Both the position numbers and the translations under genes were made by a program. Shown here in pieces: positions 17,209 through 26,736 of a DNA stretch of 64,000 bases (its first letter is position 1; every line of letters begins with the position of its first letter). Source of the DNA: JBBSBY01 sp038250835 (GTDB taxonomy: Bacteria > Desulfobacterota > Desulfomonilia > Desulfomonilales > Desulfomonilaceae); NCBI GenBank assembly GCA_038250835.1, contig JBBSBY010000007.1:1-64000 (forward strand), written 5' to 3'. The notes beneath the pieces are model-generated. The model had not been told where the DNA came from and ran no database searches. It worked only from the letters and a program-made list of their open reading frames with translations.

Positions 17209-19554
17209 TTAAACTCCTAAGCCTAATATAATGCCCACCGTTCGAGTTACAAGAGCAACCATATATGCAAAAGCGGTTGTGTAAAACATCGCAAAAAACA
17301 TCCAACGCCATTTACCTGATTCTCTTTTAATGACAACAAGGGTCGTAAGGCATGGATTATAAAGCATGACAAACAAAATAAGAGTAAACGCTTGCAGAGG
17401 ATTCCAACCAGGCTCCTGTCGAAGTTTTTCTCCCAGGCTCCGGGACTGTTCCGGATTTACATCACCCAGGCTATACGCTGTACCCAGAGTGGCAACAACG
17501 ACTTCCTTTGCCGCAAATCCGCCTACTAAGGCCACATTTGTCCGCCAGTCAAAACCCAATGGCCAAAGGACCTTTTCCAATGCTAATCCGAGTCTGCCGC
17601 CAATTGTGTGCTTTAGTTTTTCACTCTGAAGGTGGGCTTGAATTTCATTCTTCTCCCTCTCAAACTGGACGTAGAGTCGGGCAAATCCCGATCCTTCTCC
17701 ACTGGAAGCTACATAACTATTTATTTCTGATGCCGCTTGCAAAAAGTTTTTATTGGACTTCCGGATCGCTGTGAGTTCGGATTTTCGGAATATCGTTAAA
17801 TATTCTTCGAACGCTTCCAAATCACTTTGCGATTTCAGAAATGAGTTTACTGACGGACTTTCAATAAATGATTGGGACAATTGCGCAATCCGTTCATCGT
17901 ATTTGGCCGACAACTCGGGGCCCATTTGCGGAAATGTCATCATCGCCCACAGCACCACAGAGATGGCCAGTATAACGGTACCGGCCTTTTTCACATACAT
18001 CCACGTCCTCTCCCACGTGTGGATAAGCAATCCTTTCAATGTAGGAACACGATATGGAGGTAGTTCCAGGACAAAAGGAGCGGAAGGCCCGGAGAGCACC
18101 GTGGAGCGGATGACTTTTGCAGCGGTCAGAGCCAAGAACCAGGAAATACCGGTGAGCAAAAACATCATGAGAGGCTTGCCGCTTGAAAAGAAGGCTCCTA
18201 TGAGCAAAGCGTACACGGGGAGTTTTGCGCCGCAATTCATTAAAGGGGCCACAAGAATCGTGACGAGTCGCTCTTTCGGTTCTTTCATTGTTCGGGTAGC
18301 CATTATGCCTGGAACTGCGCAACCGCCGGCCAATCCGCCGGATACCAAAAGGGCGAGCATTGACGCTCCATGCAAGCCAAACCCGCGCAGTATTCGATCG
18401 AGCATAAAAGCTATTCTGGCCATATAGCCCGTATCTTCCAGAAAAGCTATGGCCAAGAACATAAAAGCAATTAGGGGGGTAAATCCGAGGACTCCCCCTA
18501 CTCCATCGATAATGCCGCTCACAATTAAGGATTTGAGGAGACCATCAGGCAGGAGATTTGAAACCGCGCCGCCCAACCATTTAAAAAAAGCATTCAACAG
18601 TGAGACAAATATTTCACTTCCCTGAAATGTGAAAACATAAACGGCATACAGAGTAGCAAATAAAACTATTGGTCCGAGGAATCTGTGAGTCAGGACGGAA
18701 TCGAAGGACTCAGAGAGATGTATTCTATCACCGGGATCTTTTTGAACCGCTGTTTTGAGGGCGCCCGTTATGAAACCATATCGCGAATCTGCGAGCAAGA
18801 TTTCGGGGGGATCATCGAAAATATCGTTTAAATGAGTCCTGCTTTTCTCAATCTGGTGAAATAACGCTGATCGCTCGGTACTGCCATCGAATTTCTTCGA
18901 AATATCCGGATCACCTTCAAGTAGCTTTAGAGCCAACCATTCCCTTGATAAGCCGGTCGAGGCAACATCTGAGCCGTTTAAAAGCGCTTTTAATTTGTCC
19001 AGCTCCTCTTCGACTTCCCCCCCATACTGAATAATTCGGACCTTTTCTTGGCGGGGTTTATCGGCTTCTTCGATGGCCGAATCCAACAGATTTTCAATAC
19101 CTATCCCTTTCTTGCCGTTGGTTGGTATCACCGGAGCGTTGCAGAAGCTTGATAATGCCTCAGTATCTATTTTTATATTCCGAGATTCGGCCACATCCAT
19201 CATGTTAAGAGCCACTACGACTTTGACACCCATTTCAAGTAATTGAATGGAGAGATAAAGATTACGCTCGAGATTGGAAGCGTCCACTACGTTAACGACG
19301 ACGTCCGGCAGACAGTCTACGATAAAGTTTCTCGCAATAATTTCTTCAAGGGAATAGGCGGTCAGAGAATAGGTTCCGGGAAGATCCACGACATGAATTT
19401 CTCTACCGTTGTGTCGCAGGCTCCCCTCTTTCTTTTCTACGGTGACTCCGGGCCAGTTGCCTACATGTTGGCGAGCGCCTGTCAGAGCATTGAATAGAGT
19501 AGTTTTTCCTGCATTTGGATTGCCGGTGAGCGCTAGAGTTATTCTATTTTCCAT
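17209..19554 (-). CDS. feoB: Ferrous iron transporter FeoB
   Basis: The 781-residue protein combines an N-terminal G domain with a membrane permease. G1 is GNPNAGKTTLFNALTG, G3 DLPGTYSLT and G4 NMMDV. The permease has the gate motifs GCAVPGIMATRT and MNCGAKLPVYALL and ends in several helices. A soluble insert of about 120 residues (from about 560) precedes the last membrane block. FeoB imports Fe(II) across the inner membrane. It starts 6 bases after feoA stops, so they form an operon. Expected control is by the DtxR-family protein. Confidence 0.97.
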   Translation of the reverse strand: MENRITLALTGNPNAGKTTLFNALTGARQHVGNWPGVTVEKKEGSLRHNGREIHVVDLPGTYSLTAYSLEEIIARNFIVDCLPDVVVNVVDASNLERNLYLSIQLLEMGVKVVVALNMMDVAESRNIKIDTEALSSFCNAPVIPTNGKKGIGIENLLDSAIEEADKPRQEKVRIIQYGGEVEEELDKLKALLNGSDVASTGLSREWLALKLLEGDPDISKKFDGSTERSALFHQIEKSRTHLNDIFDDPPEILLADSRYGFITGALKTAVQKDPGDRIHLSESFDSVLTHRFLGPIVLFATLYAVYVFTFQGSEIFVSLLNAFFKWLGGAVSNLLPDGLLKSLIVSGIIDGVGGVLGFTPLIAFMFLAIAFLEDTGYMARIAFMLDRILRGFGLHGASMLALLVSGGLAGGCAVPGIMATRTMKEPKERLVTILVAPLMNCGAKLPVYALLIGAFFSSGKPLMMFLLTGISWFLALTAAKVIRSTVLSGPSAPFVLELPPYRVPTLKGLLIHTWERTWMYVKKAGTVILAISVVLWAMMTFPQMGPELSAKYDERIAQLSQSFIESPSVNSFLKSQSDLEAFEEYLTIFRKSELTAIRKSNKNFLQAASEINSYVASSGEGSGFARLYVQFEREKNEIQAHLQSEKLKHTIGGRLGLALEKVLWPLGFDWRTNVALVGGFAAKEVVVATLGTAYSLGDVNPEQSRSLGEKLRQEPGWNPLQAFTLILFVMLYNPCLTTLVVIKRESGKWRWMFFAMFYTTAFAYMVALVTRTVGIILGLGV

Positions 19555-19560
19555 ATAACT

Positions 19561-19872
19561 CTAAGCGGCCTTATCGGCCTCTTTCATCAAAATATCCGCA
19601 GCTTGCTCTCTTCTAAGAGTTATATGATAACCTTTGATCAAGAACTCGATGGGATCGCTTAAAGGGGCGAATTTCACTACCTCAATTTCCGCGCCTCTCA
19701 CAAATCCCATTTCCATCATTCTGAGACGAAAATCAGGATTTCCGCATATTTGAACTATAGTCCCCTTTTGACCCGGTCTAAGGCTGGATAGCTGTACTAC
19801 GCCGTGTCCTCGACAATCTCTAAGTTCATTTGAAGGGCATCCACAGCAACATTTCTTAGAATTGCGTCTCAT
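19561..19872 (-). CDS. feoA: FeoA-family protein with Cys-rich N terminus
   Basis: FeoA is a small SH3-fold cytoplasmic protein needed for FeoB function. The core LSSLRPGQKGTIVQI, RRxxMGF-like RMMEMGFVRGAEIEV and IEFLIKGYHITLRREQA are typical. I place the start at the ATG at 19872 (103 residues) because AGGA lies about 7 bases upstream; the frame is open to 19926 but has no better start. Unusually, the N terminus carries KKCCCGC and a further cysteine, which could bind iron or an Fe-S cluster. It is the first gene of feoA-feoB and lies just downstream of a palindromic operator. Confidence 0.9.
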   Translation of the reverse strand: MRRNSKKCCCGCPSNELRDCRGHGVVQLSSLRPGQKGTIVQICGNPDFRLRMMEMGFVRGAEIEVVKFAPLSDPIEFLIKGYHITLRREQAADILMKEADKAA

Positions 19873-19949
19873 GTTAAAATCCTGGAGTTGATGATTATGA
19901 CTTTGGAATCGGATCCCAATTCGCACCGACTATGATTGTTAGACTTGTC

Positions 19950-19985
19950 AAACATAGTTTTAGCCATGATTATCGTCACTGTCAA
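19950..19985 (-). promoter_or_regulatory. feoA promoter with MntR/DtxR-like operator
   Basis: Reading the minus strand, TTGACA (19985-19980) is followed after 17 bases by a weak -10, TAAAAC (19962-19957). Overlapping the -10 is an imperfect palindrome at 19950-19971. Its plus-strand left half is AAACATAG, then 6 bases, then CCATGATT. Six of eight half-site positions are symmetric. The left half equals the half-site of the known enterobacterial MntR box. A bound repressor here would block feoA-feoB transcription. The DtxR-family gene at 16126 is the natural candidate; this is inference. Confidence 0.5.
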
Positions 19986-20075
19986 GCGGAATTTTCGAAT
20001 TATAATTTATTTAATGAAATGGTAATATTCTGAGTTCTTAGGTAAAGCGGCGCTTCGCAAGGAGCTAATGAGGAG

Positions 20076-20411
20076 ATGATGATGAACTTCAGAGCCATGA
20101 GAGTTATATCGATGGCAATTATCACGATTCTTCCGGAGATTCCCTGGGCTCCTTATGGACCGCAAAGATTGAATACTCCGGTCATTCAGAATGAAGAAGA
20201 CTGTCGTAAATTGGACCTTCTTTTGGATATGATGGGAACGCTGACACGAATGATGGACACCAGGATAAACTATGTCACAACCGAAGGCAAAGTTGTCAGG
20301 GAGTGGATTGATCTAATATTGGAACTTGGGTCGCGGTATCAACGTGAATTAACAATACTGGAAAGCTTAGAAAACGAGATCAGTCTTCTTGAGACCTCAC
20401 AGGAAATGTAG
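20076..20411 (+). CDS. Hypothetical protein, helical
   Basis: I do not recognise this 111-residue protein. It starts in a run of three ATG codons (20076, 20079, 20082); AGGAG at 20071-20075 best fits the third, and AAGGAG at 20059-20064 the first. The first 25 residues are moderately hydrophobic. Residues 40-108 are predicted by eye to be long amphipathic helices with heptad-like leucine and methionine spacing (LDLLLDMMGTLTRMMD, then ELTILESLENEISLLE). It faces the feoA promoter divergently and is convergent with the Smr gene. Confidence 0.5.
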   Translation: MMMNFRAMRVISMAIITILPEIPWAPYGPQRLNTPVIQNEEDCRKLDLLLDMMGTLTRMMDTRINYVTTEGKVVREWIDLILELGSRYQRELTILESLENEISLLETSQEM

Positions 20412-20513
20412 TGCGACAAACTTTTGATATATGGAACGGCATGTATATTAGTTAAAAATCGTGAGCTTGGTTTGACGAGCAAATAACTTAAAATATGAAA
20501 TTTGCAGGTATAT

Positions 20514-20978
20514 TTATTCGTCGGAAACCTTTAGTTTCACCGAAACCGCGCCCCAGCCACCGGCTTCGGGTGGCGCTTTCTCAAAAGCTAGGACCAGAGG
20601 ATGTTTTCTCAATAAAGAGTAAGTCATATCTCGTAAAATCCCCTTTCCCTTGCCGTGTATAATCCTAATTTCAAAGATTTCCAAAGCTACACATTCTCTT
20701 ATATAATCGTCCAATAGGTTGGGGAGCTCTTTTGGTGAAAACGTGTGCAAATCTAGAACTCCGTCAATGGGTATAACGATGGCTTCTTCGATATCCGGAT
20801 CGCCGTTGGGTTCTAGAGAATCGTCGTTTATTGATTTGATGGTCATTAGCTTTCTCTTCCCTTGTATTTTAGGCCTCGCCATGTTACACGCTAACTGCCG
20901 GAAGTGAAATATGGAAAAATTTCTTACCCTTACTCCGAGTCGAATTGGTAACGGCCTTGCATATATTCCGGGATTCAC
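20514..20978 (-). CDS. Smr-domain protein
   Basis: The C-terminal part is an Smr domain: VLDLHTFSPKELPNLLDDYI, then EIRIIHGKGKGILRDMTYSLL and a closing GGWGAVSVKLK strand. The LDLH and HGKGKG motifs are the family signature. Smr domains, also found at the end of MutS2, bind or cut branched or structured nucleic acids. The full frame gives 154 residues, but the first 30 look untranslated; ATGs at 20882 and 20846 are alternative starts, the latter preceded by a purine-rich AAGGGAAGAG. Convergent with the preceding hypothetical gene. Confidence 0.8.
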   Translation of the reverse strand: MNPGIYARPLPIRLGVRVRNFSIFHFRQLACNMARPKIQGKRKLMTIKSINDDSLEPNGDPDIEEAIVIPIDGVLDLHTFSPKELPNLLDDYIRECVALEIFEIRIIHGKGKGILRDMTYSLLRKHPLVLAFEKAPPEAGGWGAVSVKLKVSDE

Positions 20979-21040
20979 CCGACAAACTCATTACCACCTA
21001 CAACTGCTGATCGTTATTTTATGTAGTCTGGGGTTCGACA

Positions 21041-23659
21041 ATGAAACCACGACCTGATTTTCCCGTTTGCTCGGAAATTTTGGAGATTTCCGAAATGGCC
21101 GCCGGTGCCTCAAGCGGCTTACGGAACAATAAAATCGAAAAAAACGGTATAGGAAATTTGGAATTCCTTAATATCTCTGAGTTAATTGAAATATTGCAGC
21201 CTGTGCGAGTCCAGGGACCGACCTCCGGACCAATATCCGGGATTTCAATAGATACCCGCAAACCCATGGGCGATGATTTCATATTTTGGGCCCTTCAGGG
21301 AAGGCACTTCAACGGAAACGATTTTGTTGAAGATGCTATATCCGCCGGAGCTAAAGCCGCTGTAGTCAGTCGGACGGGTCTTTTCGAGCGCACTCCGGAG
21401 CATACAACTCTAATCTTAGTTTCGGATACCCTCACCGCTTTGCAGAAACTAGCAGCGGCCTACAGAAGACGGTTCTCCTATCCGATAATCGGAATCACAG
21501 GCAGCAACGGGAAAACGCTTGTAAAAGAGATGCTTGCGTCCATTCTATGCCTCGATCGAAAAACCTACAGATCTCCTTTGTCTTACAATACACAAATAGG
21601 CGCTGCTCTGGGTCTAATGGGAATGAGGACCGAACATGAAGTGGCGTTAATCGAAGCCGGAATCAGCTTACCCGGCGAAATGGACCGCCTCCGGACTATG
21701 ATCCAACCTGACCACGGCATACTCACAATCATCAGTAAAGCTCATATTGGCGGTTTGGGAAGTTTGCAGGATACATTAGACCAGAAATTTAGATTATTCG
21801 ATCATCTGACCGAAAAGTCCTTTCTTGTGCTAAACGCTGATGATCCGTTTAGTATGAGCATAGCAGGAGCAACTCCAGCCAAAGTGGTCACCTTTGGTTT
21901 GAATGCCGCCGCCGACGTTACTGCCGACGGCATTGAGCCCATTTCCGAGCAGGGACATTATTTCAGAATAAATTTGCCGACGGGTTCGGTCGAAGTTAAT
22001 TTGCCGGTACCAGGAAAATTCAACATTCATAATGCTCTGGCCGCCGCCGCCGCCGCCGTTGAGTTAGGGGTCCCACTTGATTGCATAAAGAGAGGTCTGG
22101 AATCGTTTCATCCTTCTCCTATGAGACTGGAAATACACACGACAGTGACGGGAATAACTCTAATAAACGATACTTACAACTCCGACCCGGCTTCCATGAA
22201 AGGAGCTTTGGATGTTCTCGCCAAAGTAGGGAAAGGGCGTCGAAAGATAGCTATTTTGAGTGAAATGTTGGATCTGGGACTTCACAGCGCCGACGAGCAT
22301 CGCTCCGTCGGAAAAGATGTTGTTAGATTGGATATAGATCATCTGATAACAGTGGGGGCCAATGCCGCGCTGATAGGTGAAACCGCTGCCGGTGACGGGA
22401 TGAGCTCACGCAAGATAAGCAACACGAGGAGTTATAACGAGGCGGCGTCTGAGCTTGAGAAGGTGGTGAATCGCGACGACGTGGTTCTTTTCAAAGGTTC
22501 GAGATGGTTTAGACTCGAGAGGATAGCCAAGGAGCTTGTGGGTTCAATTGGGCCGACAAGGCTCACTGTAAGTCTCGACGCTATAGCGGAGAATATCAAG
22601 ACCATCAGGAGCCTCATGGGAGATGATGTCTCCATCATGTCCGTGGTGAAGAGTTTTGGTTACGGCAATGATTCTATTCGGACCTCCCGGGTCGCGCTGG
22701 AGAATGGCGTCAACTATTTGGCCGTGGCGTTTCCCGATGAGGGCGCAACATTGCGAGACAACCGGATAGAGGCTCCAATTTTGGTGTTTAATGTGCTGCC
22801 CGAAGAAGTTGACAAAATTGTGCGCTTCAGTTTGAGTTCAGTGGTTCCTTCGCTCGATTTGGCTGAGGCCCTCAACCGCAATGCAGGCGGCATAAAGCAA
22901 ATACCGGTGCATCTAAAAATCGACACGGGAATGGGCAGATCCGGAGTGTGGGTGGGGGAGGCAATTCCTTTTGTTGACAAAATTAGACGAATGAAAAATT
23001 TGAGAATTGAAGGAATTATGACACACTTCTCCAGCGCAGATGATCCTGATGCCGATGATTACACTTTGGGCCAAATTCATCGATTCAACTGTTTGGTTGA
23101 CGAATTGCGTCGTCGAAACATTGAAATTAAGTATGTGCACGCTGCCGGCACGGCCGCTTTAGCAAGGTTCCCTGAGACTAGGTTCAATATGGTGCGACCG
23201 GGCCTGGGCATTTACGGTCTTTATCCGTCCGCTGCGGTAAAGCATTTACTGAAACTCGAGCAGGTAATCACTTTCTCAACTAAAATAGCGCAAATTAAGG
23301 AACATCCCGCAGGTAGAGCAATTTCATACAACCGACGTTTTATAACGGAGCGTCCTTCACGTATAGCGACCCTACACGTGGGCTACAATGACGGATATCC
23401 ACGATTCCAGTCGAACACTGGTGAGGTTCTGGTTAGAGGCAAACGTGCCCCGGTGGTCGGCACGATTTGTATGGACGCCACAATGATCGATGTGACCGAT
23501 ATACCTGAAGCCAAAGTAGGGGACGAAGTGGTACTCATAGGCAAACAGGGGAGTGAGGAAATCCTCGCAGACGATATTGCCGCCAATGGTTCAACAATCA
23601 ATTATGAAATTGTGTGCAAGATTTCTCCGAGAGTAACGCGAATATTCGTACAGAGCTAG
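21041..23659 (+). CDS. murF-alr: Fused MurF ligase and alanine racemase
   Basis: The 872-residue protein joins two peptidoglycan precursor enzymes. Residues about 43-500 are MurF (UDP-MurNAc-tripeptide:D-Ala-D-Ala ligase), with the ATP loop TGSNGKT (153-159) and NDTYNSDPASM (376-386). Residues about 505-872 are a fold-type III alanine racemase. The PLP lysine is K537 in VVKSFGYGN, and ISYNRRF, LHVGYNDGYPR and TICMDATMIDV are present. All key residues look intact, so both activities are expected: the racemase makes D-Ala for the dipeptide that MurF attaches. This fusion is known mainly from Bacteroidota. The first 40 residues are an unusual extension. No mur or ddl gene is adjacent. Confidence 0.93.
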   Translation: MKPRPDFPVCSEILEISEMAAGASSGLRNNKIEKNGIGNLEFLNISELIEILQPVRVQGPTSGPISGISIDTRKPMGDDFIFWALQGRHFNGNDFVEDAISAGAKAAVVSRTGLFERTPEHTTLILVSDTLTALQKLAAAYRRRFSYPIIGITGSNGKTLVKEMLASILCLDRKTYRSPLSYNTQIGAALGLMGMRTEHEVALIEAGISLPGEMDRLRTMIQPDHGILTIISKAHIGGLGSLQDTLDQKFRLFDHLTEKSFLVLNADDPFSMSIAGATPAKVVTFGLNAAADVTADGIEPISEQGHYFRINLPTGSVEVNLPVPGKFNIHNALAAAAAAVELGVPLDCIKRGLESFHPSPMRLEIHTTVTGITLINDTYNSDPASMKGALDVLAKVGKGRRKIAILSEMLDLGLHSADEHRSVGKDVVRLDIDHLITVGANAALIGETAAGDGMSSRKISNTRSYNEAASELEKVVNRDDVVLFKGSRWFRLERIAKELVGSIGPTRLTVSLDAIAENIKTIRSLMGDDVSIMSVVKSFGYGNDSIRTSRVALENGVNYLAVAFPDEGATLRDNRIEAPILVFNVLPEEVDKIVRFSLSSVVPSLDLAEALNRNAGGIKQIPVHLKIDTGMGRSGVWVGEAIPFVDKIRRMKNLRIEGIMTHFSSADDPDADDYTLGQIHRFNCLVDELRRRNIEIKYVHAAGTAALARFPETRFNMVRPGLGIYGLYPSAAVKHLLKLEQVITFSTKIAQIKEHPAGRAISYNRRFITERPSRIATLHVGYNDGYPRFQSNTGEVLVRGKRAPVVGTICMDATMIDVTDIPEAKVGDEVVLIGKQGSEEILADDIAANGSTINYEIVCKISPRVTRIFVQS

Positions 23660-23885
23660 ACTTAGGGTTAATTCACGATTTAATCATCACTCACAATCGG
23701 TCTGATTTGCCGAAAGTTTAGCTGAAACTAATATGCGGCCAGACCAGTAATTTTTTCGTAAACTTTTACTCCACTCTCTATTTTGGATCTTGGAGATGGT
23801 TGGAATAGAACCTTCCTCATGATTTAGGTAGTGTAAAGTACGACCGAATGAGCACATGAACTTTAGCTATTGATTAGAATTCATC

Positions 23886-25019
23886 ATGAACACGGCAAAA
23901 GTATCAAAAGTTTTAATTGTGGAAGATCAGCTTGTTAGCCGTAGAATATTGCAAACGATGTTGGGCAAGAACTACACTGTGATTTCTGCGGCTACAGGAC
24001 GGGAAGCTATTAAATCGGCTGCTGTCAACAAACCTGACTTGGTGCTTCTCGACATCGAACTACCCGATATGGACGGCTTTCAAACGATGGAATCGCTGCG
24101 GACAGGTATAATAAACACCGCTGTTCCCGTAATCTTCTTGACCGCTCGAGAAGATTCTGCAAGTCGAGAAAAAGGACTTGAGGCCGGGGCGGTAGACTAT
24201 ATTACAAAACCGTATGACAGACAGGAATTGCAAATCAAGGTTAAGAATCACTTGGCATTGTATGAAGCTCGAAAGGAAATAGAACGTAATAATCGACTTA
24301 TGGCTCGTGAAATGGAAATGGCGTCCCAGCTCCAAAGATCTCTTCTTCCTAGTACATTCCCGGCCACCGACAGATTAGAGTTTGTAGTTTATTACGAGCC
24401 TTTTTCGCAGTCGGGTGGAGATTTTTACGACTTTATGGAGTTCCCGGATGGATCAGTAGGCATTGTTTTGGTCGATGTCTCCGGACACGGAGTCGCCTCC
24501 GCTATGATAGGCGCAATGTTCAAGATGTGCTTTCAAAATCTTGTGACGGCAAATCCTTCACCTGCCGCCCTGTTGTCGTTAATTAATAACGAAATGACGT
24601 CAATATTACCTGAAGCTGACTTTCTTACCGTGTTTTTTTGTATTATTGATCCAAAGAGTTTGAAAATCACTTATTGCAATGCAGGACATCCTCGGCCCTT
24701 TCTATGGTCGAATTCTCTGAAATCAGTGGTCACGCTGCAAACCGGAGGACCATTGTTAGGCGCTTTTCCTGATATGAAATACGAAGATGGAATGTATTAT
24801 TGTAAAACCGGCGATGAAATCCTTATGTACACCGATGGGATTCCTGAAGCCGCGTCTGCCGATCCCGGCGAGTTGTACGGCATAGACCGCTTGAGAAATA
24901 ATTTTGTAAAGAGCGCGCCCATAGATAGTTTGGATTCAGTGATTAGAGATGTAAATGAGTTTCGAGGGGATAAAGAATTCGATGACGATTTAAGTTTAAT
25001 ATTGGTGAGGGTAAAATAG
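23886..25019 (+). CDS. Response regulator with PP2C (RsbU/SpoIIE-type) phosphatase output
   Basis: The 377-residue protein has a receiver domain (about 8-125), a short coiled coil (EARKEIERNNRLMAREMEMASQ) and a PP2C-like serine phosphatase domain (about 165-377). The receiver has acidic residues at VEDQ, the phospho-acceptor in LLDIELPDMDG and lysine in ITKPYDR. The phosphatase has SGGDFYDF, VDVSGHGVASAM, CNAGHPRP and the final DDDLSLILVR. Proteins like this usually dephosphorylate anti-sigma-factor antagonists. No partner kinase or anti-sigma gene is adjacent, so its target is unknown. Confidence 0.92.
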   Translation: MNTAKVSKVLIVEDQLVSRRILQTMLGKNYTVISAATGREAIKSAAVNKPDLVLLDIELPDMDGFQTMESLRTGIINTAVPVIFLTAREDSASREKGLEAGAVDYITKPYDRQELQIKVKNHLALYEARKEIERNNRLMAREMEMASQLQRSLLPSTFPATDRLEFVVYYEPFSQSGGDFYDFMEFPDGSVGIVLVDVSGHGVASAMIGAMFKMCFQNLVTANPSPAALLSLINNEMTSILPEADFLTVFFCIIDPKSLKITYCNAGHPRPFLWSNSLKSVVTLQTGGPLLGAFPDMKYEDGMYYCKTGDEILMYTDGIPEAASADPGELYGIDRLRNNFVKSAPIDSLDSVIRDVNEFRGDKEFDDDLSLILVRVK

Positions 25020-25227
25020 GATTGCTGAACCTCTTTTTTCGCGATAATTCTTTTGAGGTATCTAGTTTAGAATTGACCTTCACAATCTTTACTAAGAACG
25101 ACGATAAAAACATTACAACAAAATGTTCAGAAAGCGTCAGCAAAAAGAGATACTGTCGGGTAGGTTTATGTGGATTGGCTGCCGATAGACATCTCTGCGT
25201 ATAAAATCCAAACCTCTCGCCGATGTG

Positions 25228-25755
25228 TTAGTATTCGATACCTATCCTGGATGTTACGCCTGCGTCATAATGGTGTTTGACTTTCTTCATTTCATGCATG
25301 CTGTCGGCGCGCCGTATTATTTGCGGCGCAGCATTTCGCCCGGTCAACACCAGTTCCACTGAACGCTGCTTTTTGTCTAAACAGTCCAGAAGGTTTTCAG
25401 TCGAAATTAAACCTAAATGAACCGCTACGTTGATTTCATCCAGAATGACAACATCGTAAGATCCGTTAATGAGAGCGTCGCGAGCTTCCTGCAAAGCTGT
25501 TGACGCTAGTTGGATGTCAATGTCGCCGACGCCGCTGCTGCGGATGAAACCCTGTCGTCCCATGGGCCTTATGGTCAGAAGGGGCGCCAGAGATTTAGCA
25601 GCGTCATGTTCGCCAGAGGTGTTCGGCGCTTTAAGAAATTGAACCATAAATACTTGCAATCCTCGATTGACTGCGCAAAGAGCAAGGCCGAGAGCAGCAG
25701 TGGTTTTGCCCTTTCCATCGCCGGTGAACACTCTTATTTTGCCCCGTTGGTCCAT
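25228..25755 (-). CDS. cobO: Cob(I)yrinic acid a,c-diamide adenosyltransferase
   Basis: This protein attaches the adenosyl group to corrinoid cobalt in B12 synthesis or salvage. TGDGKGKTTAALGLAL is the P-loop, and VVILDEINVAV plus LTGRNAAPQIIRRADSMHEMKKVKHHYDAG are family hallmarks. I take the ATG at 25755 (175 residues, normal length) because the conserved RGKIRVFTGDGKGKTT segment starts there and an AGG lies upstream; the frame extends to 25884 with non-conserved sequence. No other cobalamin synthesis gene is adjacent. Confidence 0.93.
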   Translation of the reverse strand: MDQRGKIRVFTGDGKGKTTAALGLALCAVNRGLQVFMVQFLKAPNTSGEHDAAKSLAPLLTIRPMGRQGFIRSSGVGDIDIQLASTALQEARDALINGSYDVVILDEINVAVHLGLISTENLLDCLDKKQRSVELVLTGRNAAPQIIRRADSMHEMKKVKHHYDAGVTSRIGIEY

Positions 25756-26039
25756 GAAAACCTGCTTAAATACAAAGCGCTTTAGTCCGTCACTTGTTGC
25801 GTAAGCCGTTAATAGTCGCAAGATGATTGGTTTGTTTATACCCTGGACATTTTGCTGTTTACACTGAGGAATTGCCCGTGTCAAGCGCCGGCCTAGAGGT
25901 CCCTTGTTCCAATCTTTCGCTATTTTATAATACTTGGATCCATAGCAACAACTCGGTTGCGCCTCGTTAATCGTATATCAGGCGTGGGAATAATGTTATT
26001 TGGTGTCGCAATACTGATTAATGCGATATGGCGTTCGTA

Positions 26040-26561
26040 CTAGCTCGCCATCAATTTGCTCAGCTCCTCTTGAAAAATATTTAAGCTTTGATCCGAAAAT
26101 AACACGAAATATACTTTCTCGATTTGCGGAAAGCGTTTCAATTGCTCTGAGACGGTCTTTAGGGCAACTTTGGCCGCCTCGGCAAGCGGATAGTGGTAAG
26201 CTCCTGTGCTGATACTTGGGAAAGCAATGGTTTTTAAATTATTGTCGGCGGCGACCTCCATTGATCTCCCGTAGGAGCTCTCCAACAATTTGTCTTCACC
26301 CGAATGTCCGTTTCTATAAACCGGACCCACGGTGTGTATCACATGTTTGGCTTTAAGGTTATATCCACCGGATATCTTTGCGTCCCCCGTTTCGCAACCC
26401 CCGAGAGTTCGCGTTTCCCTGAGAAGATCGGGCCCCGCTGCTCTGTGGATGGCGCCGTCAACTCCACCGCCACCTAGAAGGCTTTTGTTTGCCGCATTCA
26501 CGATAGCGTCTACCTGCATAGCGGTAATGTCGCCTTTCATCAATTCAATTTTATTTTCCAT
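26040..26561 (-). CDS. Macro-domain protein (ADP-ribose hydrolase, YmdB-like)
   Basis: The 173-residue protein is a single macro domain. KGDITAMQVDAIVNAANKSL, GGGGVDGAIHRAAG, GDAKISGGYNLKAKHVIHTVGP and AFPSISTGAYHYPL are the conserved ligand-contacting segments in order. Such stand-alone bacterial domains hydrolyse O-acetyl-ADP-ribose or remove ADP-ribose from proteins. The gene is isolated between cobO and a tRNA gene, with no ADP-ribosyltransferase nearby, so a general housekeeping role is more likely than a toxin-antitoxin role. Confidence 0.92.
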   Translation of the reverse strand: MENKIELMKGDITAMQVDAIVNAANKSLLGGGGVDGAIHRAAGPDLLRETRTLGGCETGDAKISGGYNLKAKHVIHTVGPVYRNGHSGEDKLLESSYGRSMEVAADNNLKTIAFPSISTGAYHYPLAEAAKVALKTVSEQLKRFPQIEKVYFVLFSDQSLNIFQEELSKLMAS

Positions 26562-26736
26562 GTTTCGCAGTTCCCTTTTCTCGTTTTGAAAACGGTCTAA
26601 GGCCTTAAACTTTAGAAGCTAAAATATAGGTCGGGCGACTTTGACGCTTTTAACGAGCACGGCGTCAGTCCCTCGTAGAGAGCTTTTGATCATACTTGAC
26701 ATAATTTATGGCCGTATGTATATTGCGGGACATTGC

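Noticed and set aside
25022..25204. Short plus-strand ORF between the response regulator and cobO
   Set aside because: No ribosome site, no protein-like features, and it lies in an intergenic gap.
25756..26039. Cobalamin riboswitch upstream of cobO
   Set aside because: I cannot find the B12-box or conserved core by eye in this stretch.
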